From positions 4,483,362 to 4,547,361 of the forward strand of contig OU696572.1 in NCBI GenBank assembly GCA_916048095.2: DNA of 64,000 nt, written 5' to 3'. Of the stretch, positions 1 to 11,055 are shown in pieces. The notes beneath the pieces were generated by a model. It had not been told where the DNA came from. It worked only from the letters and a program-made list of their open reading frames with translations, and made no database searches. Made by a program: the position numbers and the translations under genes. Source of the DNA: Sacculina carcini. Lineage: Eukaryota; Arthropoda; Thecostraca; Sacculinidae. Position 1 is the stretch's first letter. Every line of letters starts with the position of its first letter.

Positions 1-356
1 AGGCCGTCGTTATTCCTCATTTCTCGGACCCATCATCAGTTTGTCAAGGCTGCTGGGCGTCGATACTTACAGGTGACCAATCGGTCTGTCGCTTTTTGAG
101 GCTCAGCTTTTTGCCAATTGAACGTCTGTTGCCGTTTCTATGCCGTATAAAGAGTTATTATTTTAGTTTATTTGTATCATACGAAGAGGGGACAACCTTT
201 CGAAGTTGAACGTAGAGAAGTTGGGCGTAGTAAAGCTGGACGTAGGGAAGCAACCAATATACATCTACACTTTCAAAGTGTATATTTTCTTAGAATATCC
301 GAGCTTGGACGATCTCCAGAGGGCAGTGTTCGAAAAGCACCGCTCAATTTAGACGT
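1..356. other. Unassigned flank
   Basis: I see no gene, RNA or recognisable repeat here. Short open frames exist but have no family resemblance. It is the sequence into which the hAT element at 365 inserted. Confidence 0.4.
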
Positions 357-364
357 GTTTCAGG

Positions 365-1746
365 CAGGGTTTAAAAAAAACGTTTTTTTTATATAAAAAA
401 AACAAAAACCATGTTTTTTTTATAAAAAACCATTGTTTTTTTGGTATATTTGTTTTTTTACACTTTGCACACACAAATCAAAAAAAGGATTGTACCATGC
501 TATTTAGTACATAGTTAAACATATATTAGTACCACTTACCAAGAGTTTTGTAAATATTTAAAAAAGATAAAAATAAAATCATAATACCATATCACATATA
601 TCATTACAATATATCGATATCGATACAATATATCATTAACATGCAAAGTTGTACTAAATAAAAAACATACCTTCCTCTGTCGTCATGGATACTGCAACGA
701 TGGGCTCGTTGTGCAAATTGCTCCATCCATGAAGGTCCAAACACATCCTTGCCACGAACAACATTTCTACACGCTGACATTTGCTCCTCAAACACTTTGT
801 CCAGGATACATCCACCAATATCTCTTTCGCTGGGAGGATTAAATCCAGGTCGCAACTCGCGGCAGAGCTTTTTGAACTCCGGATGCTCTACGAGATGGAA
901 TGCACTGTTGGTGCCGAAAATGTACCTACCGATCTGCAGGTTGAGCTGTTCTGTTTTGCTGCAGCTAGTGCGAACAGTAGTCACGAATGAATCCAGCGGG
1001 CCATCACTGACGCGGGGGTGCTTAGAATGTGGTCCTTCCTGCTGGTGCTGTGCTGAACTGCAGCCTGGTGATTCTGCACATCCTGAACTGCATGCCCTCT
1101 CTGCAGTACACTTCTCTCTATGTTTTCTCATTCTCACCACTTGGCCTTCGACGGCTTGGTGACAAAAACGGCAAATTGCACGATATCCCGATCTTCCTTC
1201 TATATGCTGCTTCTCAAAATCTGCCCAAATCGGATCAGGTTTTCGCCCGGTCATTTTGAACTTCCAACCACCAATCAGAAACCACTCCACTCCACAAGGC
1301 ACTCAAAATCAACCACTGATCAACCACTGAGTATACGACGTTGATTGTGAGCGTGCCTTGTACACAAAAACATGAGCATGTTCACGTGCATATTCAGTTT
1401 AGGGTACCCCAATGTTGTGCCATTCCACATACTTATGACAAAGGTATGAAAAAACGTTTTTATCTAAGGTTTAATGGTTTATTAATAAAAAATAGTAGTT
1501 TTTCATAAAAAGACATTTCTCACAAATGTTAATAAAAATGTTTCCCATATCGTGCAAGCCCTTGAAATCATGTCAAAAAGTAATATTTATGAAGATTTAG
1601 AACTGCATTAATGAACTCATTTACTAATTCTGAAAATATTCTATCATTCCTATATGAGAAAAATCATTTCTGTCAAAAAAAACAATTAGAAAAAAAACAT
1701 GTTTTTTTAAAAAAAAAAACACTTGGTTTAAACCAAACAAACCCTG
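365..1746 (-). mobile_element. Short hAT element with 8-bp target duplication
   Basis: The element begins CAGGGTTT at 365 and ends with the inverse AAACCCTG at 1746, the CAGGG-type terminus usual for hAT transposons. Outside the ends are the 8-mers gtttcagg (357-364) and gttttagg (1747-1754), identical at 7 of 8 positions, the duplication length expected of hAT insertion. It holds one coding exon (minus strand) with a BED finger but no catalytic transposase domain, so it is non-autonomous as it stands. A/T-rich subterminal blocks at about 440-575 and 1550-1746 recur in the element at 50074-50909, so the two belong to one family. Confidence 0.88.
671..1254 (-). pseudogene. BED zinc finger N-terminal exon of a hAT transposase
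   Basis: The protein starts at the ATG at 1254-1252, just before a BED finger: an aromatic pair, then CRFC about 24 residues later, then H-x4-C, a DNA-binding domain common at the N terminus of hAT transposases. It is followed by a Ser/Cys-rich linker and a block with the hAT hallmark (IGRYIFGTNSAFHLVEHPEF, later PGFNPPSERDIGG and ILDKVFEEQ). The open frame runs on to 604, but a strong splice donor (AAG|GTATGT on the minus strand) lies at 671/670, so the frame beyond is probably intron. The next exon, with the RNase H-like catalytic core and dimerisation region, is absent before the element ends at 365. This is a relic or first-exon remnant. Confidence 0.75.
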
Positions 1747-1883
1747 GTTTTAGGTCAGGCGAATTTCTTTCTGCTCTGGTCTCAGAGGCAGTGTTTAAAC
1801 CATCATTGTAAATTCAACGACTACTGCTAAGAATTTTGGGAGCTGGTGGATCGGTTTGGTCTGCGGTACGTGTTGGGTGTGAA

Positions 1884-2228
1884 TATGACAAATAAAAACT
1901 CCAAGTTGTGAACTCCAAAAATTCCAGAAAAACGACAGCTCAATATCCCGAAACAGCAAGCAAACAAAAACACGATTGTATTATTTATGATAATCTTCTC
2001 AACGGTAGATAGAGACTTGAACAAAGAACACAAACATCCTCCAAACTTAAACACTAACTAAAACATCATAAAATACCGTAAAAAACTATAAAAACATCCA
2101 CCAAAGCACCGAACAGCAAGAACCCTCCCACGCTTCTCTTTCCGCTTTTCGCCGCACATCACTCATTCATACCGACTAATGAAACATATCTCGTAATGAA
2201 ACATACAAATATAAATCACAAAGTCACA
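1884..2228 (-). repeat. 3' LTR of the nested host element
   Basis: This 345-bp block is repeated at 18520-18854. The ends of the right copy are TGTGAC...GTCACA, a 6-bp inverted terminal repeat; the left copy begins TATGAC, one transition away. The two LTRs differ by a few substitutions and a roughly 10-bp indel near 2180, so the insertion is not recent. Confidence 0.87.
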
Positions 2229-2354
2229 TCTCCTGATTCTAAAGAATCATTCAAACCATGCCCGTACACGACATTGTCCTCCAGTCACGCTGGTCGTCTA
2301 ATCTCACGACGTGGCCTTTCCGCTTCTCCGTCAGGAAGCACTGCCTCCGATTAA

Positions 2355-5167
2355 TTAATCTCCGTCTCGCTGCTTCTCCCTGCCGTGATCATCATTTGGC
2401 AGTCGACATTGTCCAATTCTCCTCCAGTCGGTTCTGGTGATGCATTTTCCGAAGCGCACCGCCGTCGGACATATCTCACATGATGCTTCAGGCCATCTAC
2501 CTCCATTACCGCACTTGACTACAGACACCACTACAGACGTCACCGTCCCCGCTTTGCTCGTGCTGTCGCACCTGTCCCCGGGCCTTCTCGTCCACACATG
2601 GTCCCTGGCATGAAATATGCTCTCGAAAACCTCGGTCGTCTGCACCACGACTTCATACGACATCCTGATGTCATACCTGTACAACAAATCGACCGGACGT
2701 GCTTCTTCCCCATTCTCTCATGGCGACATGTACAGGCTGACTGCCTCGCAGACGCTGCAACGAAATGTTGCGCGCTGCAATCACCTTCACCGTTTTGTGA
2801 ACTCTCTACAATACCATTACCTTCAGCGCGGTATACACATCGATATCCCATAGAAACATTCCACTTCTTCATGACTTTCACAAGGCAGGTCCCTCGAAAT
2901 GTTGTGTCATTATCCAAAAGCAGCTCACGGGGTGGGCCTAAACTCACTGAAAATCTCGTCGAAGATTTCTGCCACTCCGTGACTTGCCGTCGAGCTCAGT
3001 CTTCTCCAAATTGAAAACCTGGAGGGTCCGCAATCAATCAGTGACAGAAATAATTGGTCGTTTACGTGTGTGAAGTCTGCCGCCAAGCGCGTTCACACTT
3101 CGCTGACAGACAGCGAACCCTTCTCCCATCTGACAGCAGCTGGGCTGACCGAATTACACATGTCACACGCCTCACCACATCCGCAATTTGTCTCCTGCTC
3201 GCAAACACGCCTTTTAGACGAGAAAAATATCGCCTCCTGTGGAATCCGGGATGCCCCTCATCGTGGTGTATCTTTTCAACGGTCAAGGGATCAATAACTG
3301 CACACACTTGAACCCTGCTCTTCAACCAAGATGACGGGACACGCGTCAGTTTGTCTACTTTGTTTCTTTTGGACTCCACCTTTATGACTGCTACGTTGAG
3401 GCCATACCCTGAGACGATACTGCGCACGATTTCCGCTATCAGTGAGCTTCTCATACGAGAAGCCCACTGCTAGCGGAAGTCTTGACACGCTCCTTCGATG
3501 ACAGTGTGTCTCTAACCCACGAAAAAACAGTAGCAGAGTCGGTATATACATCCATATCCACAAATCCAAGCTCGACAGTCAGACTGATGCCTTTCAGCAC
3601 TGCGTCGAGCTCTGCGAGATTTATATGCTGGTCGCCCGTCTCAGCCAGCAAGCATCTTCTACCACGTCACCGCCCACATCCACCTGCACTCCCAATGCGA
3701 TGTTGCTTGCGTCAACCCAAACGGCTGCTGCATGACCCTCGATTTGCCAGACACCACCAACGGGATCTTCACTCCTTTGACGCCTGCACATCTCATTAAA
3801 TATTTCTTTGAAATGATCGTCAGAAATTTCTTCGTCCCATCCAGACGTCAACTCAACCGCGCGCCGCTTCAGGTACGATGCGGCGACTCACAACCACCAC
3901 GCCACCGGATAGTGAGACACCAACTTGATGCTCACAGAGAAAACGTTCCTGCGAGTCAAAACATCAGGAACACCATCAGCATTGTTATCCCTACACCAGT
4001 GTAGCCTCCCATCCAACTGCTTGCTGACGCGTAAACCAAGCACCCGTTCACCGTCAGCCAGTCTCTCAATGTGCTTTCCCTCCAAACCGAACTTATGAAA
4101 GTGAGCACGCTCACCTCAGGATCGACCACATCGCCGTCAATAATAATGTCGTCGACATATGCAGATGCTCCTCACTTGACGCGCGGGTCCTGGGCCATTA
4201 CCTCTTTCACGACAGTCTGCATGATTTACGGTGCTGCGTTTAGGCCGAAACCAAGCCTCGTCAAACAATAAAGCTTATATCGGAATTTAACCGTCTGGAA
4301 TGGCCACAAACTACGATTCACCGAAATTTGAAGGTAAGCATTCTTCAAATACACGACGTACAAGTTTTCACTTCTTCTCCTCCAATTCCGCAACCTCTCA
4401 CGACACACGTCAGCTTCTCCGGAGTAGGCATCCATGTATTCGCTCAGCTCCCTGAAGTCTAATACAGGCCTTATCTTGTTTTTGCTGACCTGCTTGACAG
4501 CCATCAAGGGGATCAGACAGCGCGGACGACCGAATTTCTGTTCGTCGTATGGACGCATCCAACCATTTTTGATCCACGACTCCACCTCTTCGTTGAACTC
4601 GCACTGTGCACTGACCGGGATATGGTACTGAGGCACGGTATTCTTGAAAACCTCCGGCTTTTTGTCATCTTTCCACTTTCACTGACATGTCCACATATTA
4701 GCTTCTTTGTCGAAAACAGCTGCGTGACCAGGACCTTCACTTTTCACCGCGGCAAGTGCGGCGCAACATCTTTTCTCGGTTGACCCAACAAATTCAACTC
4801 CAGTGTCACCTATACTCACCCCACCAAGTGCTACGATGGCATCCATGCCTAAAATGAAATCAAATGTACATGGTTTTCCATTCACAACCAACGCCTTGAT
4901 GACTGCAGACTTATTTCCCACCACCAACTCACAACTACTCACCTCAACGCAGGTGAAAGCACCACCGAGCGTGTTCACCGGCGTTTTTTGTCGAGTCCAA
5001 CTGTCACACAACGCGGACGATATTATGCAACACGAACATCCGCTATCAACCAACGCCACGTAGGTCCGACCATTGACACAGTCACTCGCGCGGGGAGGCA
5101 CCTCTACTGCTGAGACCGAGAGAGCGCCAGCGCTGAAGCACCCTCTCGATAGCAGTTTTCCGGACAA
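2355..5167 (-). pseudogene. LTR-element Pol: protease, RT, RNase H, integrase
   Basis: Read on the minus strand from 5167 downwards, four Pol domains appear in order. The aspartic protease has LVDSGCS and later FDFILGMDAI (about 5075-4820). The reverse transcriptase has LIPLMAVKQ, RPVLDFREL, KNAYLQI, CLTRLGFGLN and the catalytic YVDD near 4160-4140. RNase H has VWVDASNIALG, LAELDAVLKGI and MDVYTDSATV (about 3740-3540). Integrase has a His-Cys-like region near 3250 and a core with LLDNDTTF and GNGIVES (about 2930-2800). The frame changes several times, so this is a pseudogene. The same domain style, better preserved, is at 61166-63998. It is downstream of gag and ends at the 3' LTR. Confidence 0.85.
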
Positions 5168-5214
5168 TCTTTCGCATAGTGGCCTAGCTTAGAGCAGCAG
5201 AAACACTTCACTGA
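5168..5214 (-). pseudogene. Second Gag zinc knuckle, cut off by LINE A
   Basis: On the minus strand this reads a CCHC knuckle (CFCCSKLGHYAKDC) that leads into the protease. The first knuckle of the same Gag (CFVCGRTGHISRSC) lies at about 11150-11110, on the other side of LINE A. The LINE therefore landed between two adjacent nucleic-acid-binding knuckles of one Gag protein. The insertion duplication (5202-5214 and 11079-11091) lies exactly at the break. Confidence 0.8.
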
Positions 5215-5484
5215 AACACACAGCACACAGCAAACAGCAGTTGCTTCACAGCAAACAGCAGTTGCTGTGTCCAGATGGACCGGTGGGGGTCACTGGTCCG
5301 GGCCCGGTGCTGTAGCTCCCGCGGACTCGTACCGGGCGGAGCTCGCAGCGAGCTCAGGGGTATTCGGTGCCCGTACAGCGCGCACCACCACTGGCGTGGC
5401 ATCCCATGCTGGCTCTGCCCGTCCCCCCAGTAGGGCCCCGTGCAGAGGAGGGTGGTCGTGCGCGCAGAGACAAACAAACAATTC

Positions 5485-7041
5485 ATGGCTTCAAAAACTC
5501 CAACCACCCCACCTGCTGGTCGTCCATCGGGCGATCGGCCACGGCCGCCGAAAGGTGGTCGTACTCTGAGCCACTTGCACGGCGACAGTCGTGCTGCACC
5601 TGTGCCGATGGTGCTGGTTTTTACCAGCACCAATGAACACGTGAAATTGTCCTCGCTGAACCCATTCCGTCGTCTGGAGGGTTTCAAGAACATCGGAGAC
5701 GCGCCTGTCGAGGCCAGCCGACAGAGAGACGGTTCTCTGCTGGTTAAATACGGCAATGAGACGGCAGCATCCCGCGCGATGAAGGCCGACACATTCCGGT
5801 ATCGCGTGGGTACGGGTGAAAACAAGCGTTGGGTGAGCACCCCCATCTCGGTGTGTGCGCACTCGACATTGAACCACGCCAGAGGTGTTCTGTTCTGTCG
5901 TGCGCTAGAGGGTGTTGATAACGATGAAATCTGCGACGGTTTGTCATCCCAGGGTGTCATCCGTGTGGAGCGCATCGTCCGACGGCGTGAGGGTAGCGAG
6001 GTGCCAACGCACTCTTTCTTCCTCACGTTTGACGGTGCTGTTCTGCCGGATGACATCAAGATCGGTGACATCCGTCAGCGTATCCGTGTCCGCCCCTACG
6101 TACCCAACCCAATGCGATGCTACAGGTGCCAACGTTTCGGGCATACGAGCTCCCGCTGCAACCGTGCTGAGATCTGCGGACGCTGCTCATCCGAACGGCA
6201 CACCGCTGCTGATTGCGACAATGAGTATTTCTGCGTCAATTGCAGGAGCAGCGGTCATGCGTCCTCGTCGCGTGACTGCCCGGAATGGCTGAAAGAAAAA
6301 GAAATTCTGGCTATCCGCGCTGCCCAGCGCTGCAGTTTCGGCGAGGCGCGTGCTGTATATCGCAGCTCGCATCCGTCGGGCCCGTCCTTTGCCGGCGTCG
6401 TCACGAAGTCGGCTCAGCCTCCACAGTCTGTCGACTCGTTTTTGGAGAAGCTGACTGTTGGAGACTTCTTGAAGCTGGCGGGACGAATGGGCTTGAAGCT
6501 GGTCGTACCTGGGGCTGATAAACATGAGCTTGAACCAACACCGGTTGATCGGCGGCCTGAGGAGGCTGCCGTGTCGCGGTCGCCAACGGCCGCACCCCAG
6601 CGGTCCCAGGCGTCCGCGACCCAGCGGTCCCAGACGGCCGCAACCCAGCGGCCCAAGGCGGCCGCTCCCCAGCAGCCTGAAAAGGCTGCTGAGCGGCGAC
6701 CTCAGCGGGTCGCCGATCGGCCGGTCAGCCGGCCGATGGACCGCGCTGGCAAATCGGCAGCGATGCCGGTTAGCCAGGGCGGCAAAAAACCGGCCGCTCA
6801 GCAGGCTTCCAAGCCAGCAGAGCGGTCGTCTCCGAACCGGAGGAAATCCGGAGACTGGACGGTGGTACAGCACAAGAGCCGCCGTTCGGTCAAGTCAGCC
6901 TCGCCGAGGAGTGACCGGCGAGCATCTCCCGGTCACAAAGCGAGCGCGGTCCCTGCATCTCCGCGCTCGGCGGTTGCTAGCGCCTTCCGCACACGACGGA
7001 GCGACTCCCACCACTGCCATGGAGGTGGAGAGTTCCTCTAA
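5485..7041 (+). CDS. LINE A ORF1: Gag-like RNA-binding protein with three zinc knuckles
   Basis: ORF1 proteins of I/Jockey LINEs coat the element RNA and escort it to the nucleus. I start it at the ATG at 5485, which is conserved in copy B (12663); the in-frame ATG at 5440 is not. Three zinc knuckles follow one another at residues about 212-265: CYRCQRFGHTSSRC, CGRCSSERHTAADC and CVNCRSSGHASSSRDC. After them comes an Ala/Gln/Arg/Pro-rich repeat region, probably disordered and basic. Near 6981 copy A lacks 5 bp present in copy B, so its last residues are out of frame; the expected C terminus continues in another frame to the stop at 7117. ORF2 starts 85 bp beyond that stop. The protein is 518 residues as read here. 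Confidence 0.85.
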   Translation: MASKTPTTPPAGRPSGDRPRPPKGGRTLSHLHGDSRAAPVPMVLVFTSTNEHVKLSSLNPFRRLEGFKNIGDAPVEASRQRDGSLLVKYGNETAASRAMKADTFRYRVGTGENKRWVSTPISVCAHSTLNHARGVLFCRALEGVDNDEICDGLSSQGVIRVERIVRRREGSEVPTHSFFLTFDGAVLPDDIKIGDIRQRIRVRPYVPNPMRCYRCQRFGHTSSRCNRAEICGRCSSERHTAADCDNEYFCVNCRSSGHASSSRDCPEWLKEKEILAIRAAQRCSFGEARAVYRSSHPSGPSFAGVVTKSAQPPQSVDSFLEKLTVGDFLKLAGRMGLKLVVPGADKHELEPTPVDRRPEEAAVSRSPTAAPQRSQASATQRSQTAATQRPKAAAPQQPEKAAERRPQRVADRPVSRPMDRAGKSAAMPVSQGGKKPAAQQASKPAERSSPNRRKSGDWTVVQHKSRRSVKSASPRSDRRASPGHKASAVPASPRSAVASAFRTRRSDSHHCHGGGEFL

Positions 7042-7202
7042 GCGGAAGCTCTCGGCCTCTCCAAGTGGGTCCCCACCTGACTCGGAGAGAGGACGATCGG
7101 CTAAGCGATGCGATTAGGTACCTGTGCTACCTGGTTGTTAGTGTATATGTGCCTTTTTAACGGGAGTATTTATCTGTATTTTATTCTATTATATTTATTT
7201 TT

Positions 7203-10200
7203 ATGTCCATTTTACAATGGAATATTAGAGGTATTAGACCGAATTTTAATGATTTACTGCATATTTTACACTCCCGACAACCATCGATTTTAGCAATACA
7301 GGAGACTAAGCTTTTAACTTCTTCGTATTTTAGTATTCAGGATTTTAATGTTTTTAGATTTGATAATCCCAGCTCGACTATAGCACATGGCGGGGTTATG
7401 CTGGCTGTTCGCACCAGTGTACCCTGTCGCCGCCTGCATATTCAGTCAGATTTGCAGGTGGTTGCGGTTCGGTGCTGGCTCGGTGGTAGGGAGGTGAGTG
7501 TGTGCTCATTGTACCTGCCGCCTGGTCGCCCGTTCCCAAGGGCTGACGTCGAGTTTTTAATCAGTTCACTTTCACCCCCTTTTTATGTGTTAGGCGATTT
7601 TAATGCTCACAGCCCTTTTTGGGGTTGTGATGCATATTGTAGCCGTGGTTTTATTATGGAGGATATTTTAACTGTATTAGACATAGGTATTTTAAACACA
7701 GGCACATATACGCATTGTACCATGCCATCGGGAAGCATGTCCGCTCTGGACCTCAGTCTGTGCAGTCCCAGTCTGCAGGCATCCACGAGCTGGACCGTTG
7801 AGAACAGTCTGTATGGGAGTGACCACTTCCCTATATGGATCTGTCTCAATGAGGTACCTAGGTTGGGAACACGACCACCGAGATGGAATTTCAAACGAGC
7901 TGATTGGGTCCGCTATGATTGCTTGACACTGGAAGCCATGGGCAACCCCACACTTCGACCCAGCGTCGAAGGTTTTGCTGAGGCCATTGTCACCTGTGCC
8001 AAACAGAGCATTCCGCGTACGGCATCGCGTCCCCGGCGGCGTCCTGTTCCTTGGTGGACAGACGCGTGTGCTACTGCGTTGCGAGAGCGACGTCGTTGCT
8101 GGGGTCGCTTCCGGCGCAACAGCACGTTGGCAAACATGCTTTGCTTCCGCCACGCTCGCGCAAAAGCTCGATGGACCTTTCGCGAGGCGAAGCGGGCCTC
8201 GTGGGTGTCCTATGTGTCCAGCATTAATCGGCATTGTCCTATATCCACCATATGGGACCGTATAAAGCGCATCTCTGGTAAGTACCGTCCCAATCCACTG
8301 CCTTCTCTGAAGATCAGTGGCGTGGACGTGATTAATCCGGAGCATGTTGCTGACGAAATTGGCCGATATTTAGCGGAGCGCTGTCGTGCAAACGTAGACG
8401 ACCCTGATTTTGCGGCGATCAAACAGCAGTGCGAGAGATCACCCGTTGATTTCTCCACCAGCTGTCAGCTGCCAATCAACAGCGATTTTTCTGCATCTGA
8501 GCTGAGAACGGCCTTGAGATCGCTTCGCGATGTGGCTGAAGGCCCTGATGAGGTGCACAACCTCATGCTGAAACGTCTGTCGCCCGCAGTGCTGTCCACC
8601 TTGCTGCAGGTCTTCAATGATCTGTGGAGTGGTGGGCAGTTTCCGGCCTCCTGGCGACGGGCAATCGTGATACCCATCATGAAACAGGGCAAATCGGGCG
8701 ATCACCCGTCTGACTATCGCCCGATATCGCTTACCTCCAGTCTCTGCAAACTGTTTGAGAAAATGGTTTGCAGACGGCTGGTATGGTTTCTGGAACGCGG
8801 TCGGCTGTTCAATGATGCTCAGTGCGGATTTCGCCAGGGTCGCTCAACGTTAGACCACTTGGTGACCATTGACTCTCGCGTACGTGAAAGTTTCACGCGA
8901 GGTCACCACGTCGGGGCGATATTCTTTGACATCGAAAAGGCATATGACACCACATGGCGACATGGTATTCTTCGCAAACTGCATCGCTGTGGTGTCAGAG
9001 GCAACATGGGGAGGTTCGTACACAATTTCCTTTTGCACCGCACATTCTGTGTGCGTGTGGGGAACTCCCTGTCTCGTTCGTTCGATCAGGCAGAAGGCGT
9101 TCCACAGGGTAGTGTGCTCAGCGTGGCCCTTTTTGCCATAATGATCAACGACATTGACGATCATTTGCCTCCCTCGATTGGACGGTCTCTATTTGTGGAC
9201 GATTTCGCCATATGGTGTTCTTCCCGCAGCACTGTTGCTGTCCAGCGTCAACTGCAGCTGGCGGTGAATAAAATAGAGACTTGGGGAACGCGTAACGGCT
9301 TCCGCTTCTCGACGTCCAAAACGGCCGGTGTACACTTCTGCCGCCGTCGAGGTGCCTGCCCTGACATGGAAGTGGAATTGTACGGCAGTGCTGTCTCATT
9401 CCAACGCACGGTTCGGTTTTTAGGGGTCACGTTGGACTCGCGCTTGACCTACACCGACCATATTTCACAGCTGAGAACCACTTGTCTAAAGGCACTGAAT
9501 GTGCTGAAGACTGTTTCCCGCATGCGGTATGGAGCAGATCGACAGTCCCTTCTCCTTCTGTACCGCTCGTTAGTCAGGTCGCGTCTCGATTACGCAAGCA
9601 TCGTATATGATCTGGCTTCGGAGTCAGCAAAAGGCCGTTTGAATGTCGTACACCACGCAGGGATACGCATTGCCACCGGCGCGTTTCGCACGTCGCCAAT
9701 CGTCAGCCTCCTTGTTGAGGCTGATGAGGCTCCGCTGGCGCTCCGTCGTCAAGAGCTGGTCATGCGTTATTCTTGCAAGCTGGCAAGCACCCATGAAAAC
9801 CCCGCGTATGACGTGGTATTTTCCCAGCATGTGCCTGAGCAGCAGCACCTTCCAGGACCTCAGTGTTCTGTGCTGTTTTGCAGCAAAATGAGGGCACTGC
9901 TGGAGTCATGCGGGATGGGTGCTAATGACGTCCTCAGACAAGAATACACGGCGGAGTCACCCTGGGAATTGGTCACACCCGAGGTTGACGTCTCGCTAGC
10001 AGCTCTGCCGAAACACCGTACAGTGCCCAGTGTGCTTCGCTCAAACACACTGGAGCGAATTCATTCTTACGGACGGTATACTGCCGTGTACACTGATGGA
10101 TCTAAGTCGGCCAGTGGTGTGGGTTGTGCGTTTGTAAGTGGAGGTATGTGCCGCTCGAGCACGCTGCCACCGAGCGCCTCCATTTACACGGCTGAACTTC

Positions 10201-10904
10201 ACGCTATCCTGCTGGCCCTGGTTTTTATTCGCTCATCTTCTTTTTCATTGTTTTTAGTTTTATCTGATTCCCTTAGTGCTTTAACTTCATTATCGTCTTT
10301 CTCCTTACATCCTCTTATACAGAGGATTTTTATCTCTCTTGACATCATCCACCACCAGGGCAAGCGGGTAAAGTTCTGCTGGATTCCGGCCCATATTGGT
10401 ATTTTGGGCAACGAGCGAGCTGACAGAGCCGCAAAAAGAGCTGCTGAACGAGAGTTTTATTCATTTTATTTTAACTTTCCCATTCCGTATTCGGACTTTT
10501 ATCCTATTATACATCGTTTTATCCGTTCTCGCTGGCAGCTCTCCTGGGACGAATGTGGTTCCAACAAATTAAAAGCTGTGAAGCCCGAAATCGGACATTG
10601 GATGTGCTCTTGTCGCCGGAAGAGGTCCGAGGAAGTGGCGCTCTGTCGTCTGCGTGTGGGTCACACGTACGATACGCATCGCCATCTTCTACTCGGACAA
10701 CCTGAACCCACGTGCAGCGCATGTAATGTACGTCTCTCCGTGCAGCACATCCTGGTGGAATGCCCATCATTCTCAGAGGTGCGTCAACGTTTTCTTGGAT
10801 CCGTTCGGACTATTCACGATGTTCTCGGACAGGAGCAATCGGCGGTCATTGAGGGCCGCATTTTTGAGTTTTTACGGCTTTTGCCTTTTAGAATTATTTA
10901 TTGA
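7203..10904 (+). CDS. LINE A ORF2: endonuclease, reverse transcriptase, RNase H
   Basis: A 1233-residue open frame. Residues 1-225 form an apurinic-type endonuclease (SILQWNIRGI at the start, IQETKL, LGDFNAHS, SDHFPI) that nicks target DNA. Residues about 430-760 are the reverse transcriptase (YRPISLTS, QCGFRQGRST, FFDIEKAYDT, GVPQGSVLS and catalytic FVDDF near residue 663) for target-primed reverse transcription. Residues about 960-1085 form RNase H (VYTDGS, TAELHAI, SDSLSAL, IPAHIGILGNERAD). A C-terminal Cys-His segment follows (CSAC near 1170, HILVEC). No stop or frameshift breaks it, so this is the best candidate for an active enzyme in the window. Copy B is the decayed version. Confidence 0.92.
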   Translation: MSILQWNIRGIRPNFNDLLHILHSRQPSILAIQETKLLTSSYFSIQDFNVFRFDNPSSTIAHGGVMLAVRTSVPCRRLHIQSDLQVVAVRCWLGGREVSVCSLYLPPGRPFPRADVEFLISSLSPPFYVLGDFNAHSPFWGCDAYCSRGFIMEDILTVLDIGILNTGTYTHCTMPSGSMSALDLSLCSPSLQASTSWTVENSLYGSDHFPIWICLNEVPRLGTRPPRWNFKRADWVRYDCLTLEAMGNPTLRPSVEGFAEAIVTCAKQSIPRTASRPRRRPVPWWTDACATALRERRRCWGRFRRNSTLANMLCFRHARAKARWTFREAKRASWVSYVSSINRHCPISTIWDRIKRISGKYRPNPLPSLKISGVDVINPEHVADEIGRYLAERCRANVDDPDFAAIKQQCERSPVDFSTSCQLPINSDFSASELRTALRSLRDVAEGPDEVHNLMLKRLSPAVLSTLLQVFNDLWSGGQFPASWRRAIVIPIMKQGKSGDHPSDYRPISLTSSLCKLFEKMVCRRLVWFLERGRLFNDAQCGFRQGRSTLDHLVTIDSRVRESFTRGHHVGAIFFDIEKAYDTTWRHGILRKLHRCGVRGNMGRFVHNFLLHRTFCVRVGNSLSRSFDQAEGVPQGSVLSVALFAIMINDIDDHLPPSIGRSLFVDDFAIWCSSRSTVAVQRQLQLAVNKIETWGTRNGFRFSTSKTAGVHFCRRRGACPDMEVELYGSAVSFQRTVRFLGVTLDSRLTYTDHISQLRTTCLKALNVLKTVSRMRYGADRQSLLLLYRSLVRSRLDYASIVYDLASESAKGRLNVVHHAGIRIATGAFRTSPIVSLLVEADEAPLALRRQELVMRYSCKLASTHENPAYDVVFSQHVPEQQHLPGPQCSVLFCSKMRALLESCGMGANDVLRQEYTAESPWELVTPEVDVSLAALPKHRTVPSVLRSNTLERIHSYGRYTAVYTDGSKSASGVGCAFVSGGMCRSSTLPPSASIYTAELHAILLALVFIRSSSFSLFLVLSDSLSALTSLSSFSLHPLIQRIFISLDIIHHQGKRVKFCWIPAHIGILGNERADRAAKRAAEREFYSFYFNFPIPYSDFYPIIHRFIRSRWQLSWDECGSNKLKAVKPEIGHWMCSCRRKRSEEVALCRLRVGHTYDTHRHLLLGQPEPTCSACNVRLSVQHILVECPSFSEVRQRFLGSVRTIHDVLGQEQSAVIEGRIFEFLRLLPFRIIY

Positions 10905-11055
10905 GTTTTATTTCTTGACTTTCACATTCATTTTGTTCACTATCACGCTTATTTATTTCATCATTCCATTCCTCATGTCCATCATTTTTGGGTGTTTAGG
11001 CTGTGAATAGACTGGGGGGTGCCGTATGGTCCCAGAGGCCGGTGCACCCCATAAA

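Noticed and set aside
5208-6071. 287-residue open frame on the minus strand over LINE A
   Set aside because: Antisense shadow of ORF1; its copy over LINE B is likewise open, and composition follows the coding strand.
9717-9735. CTGATGA box as a hammerhead core in LINE A
   Set aside because: No stem II and GAAA at a suitable distance; it is coding sequence of ORF2.
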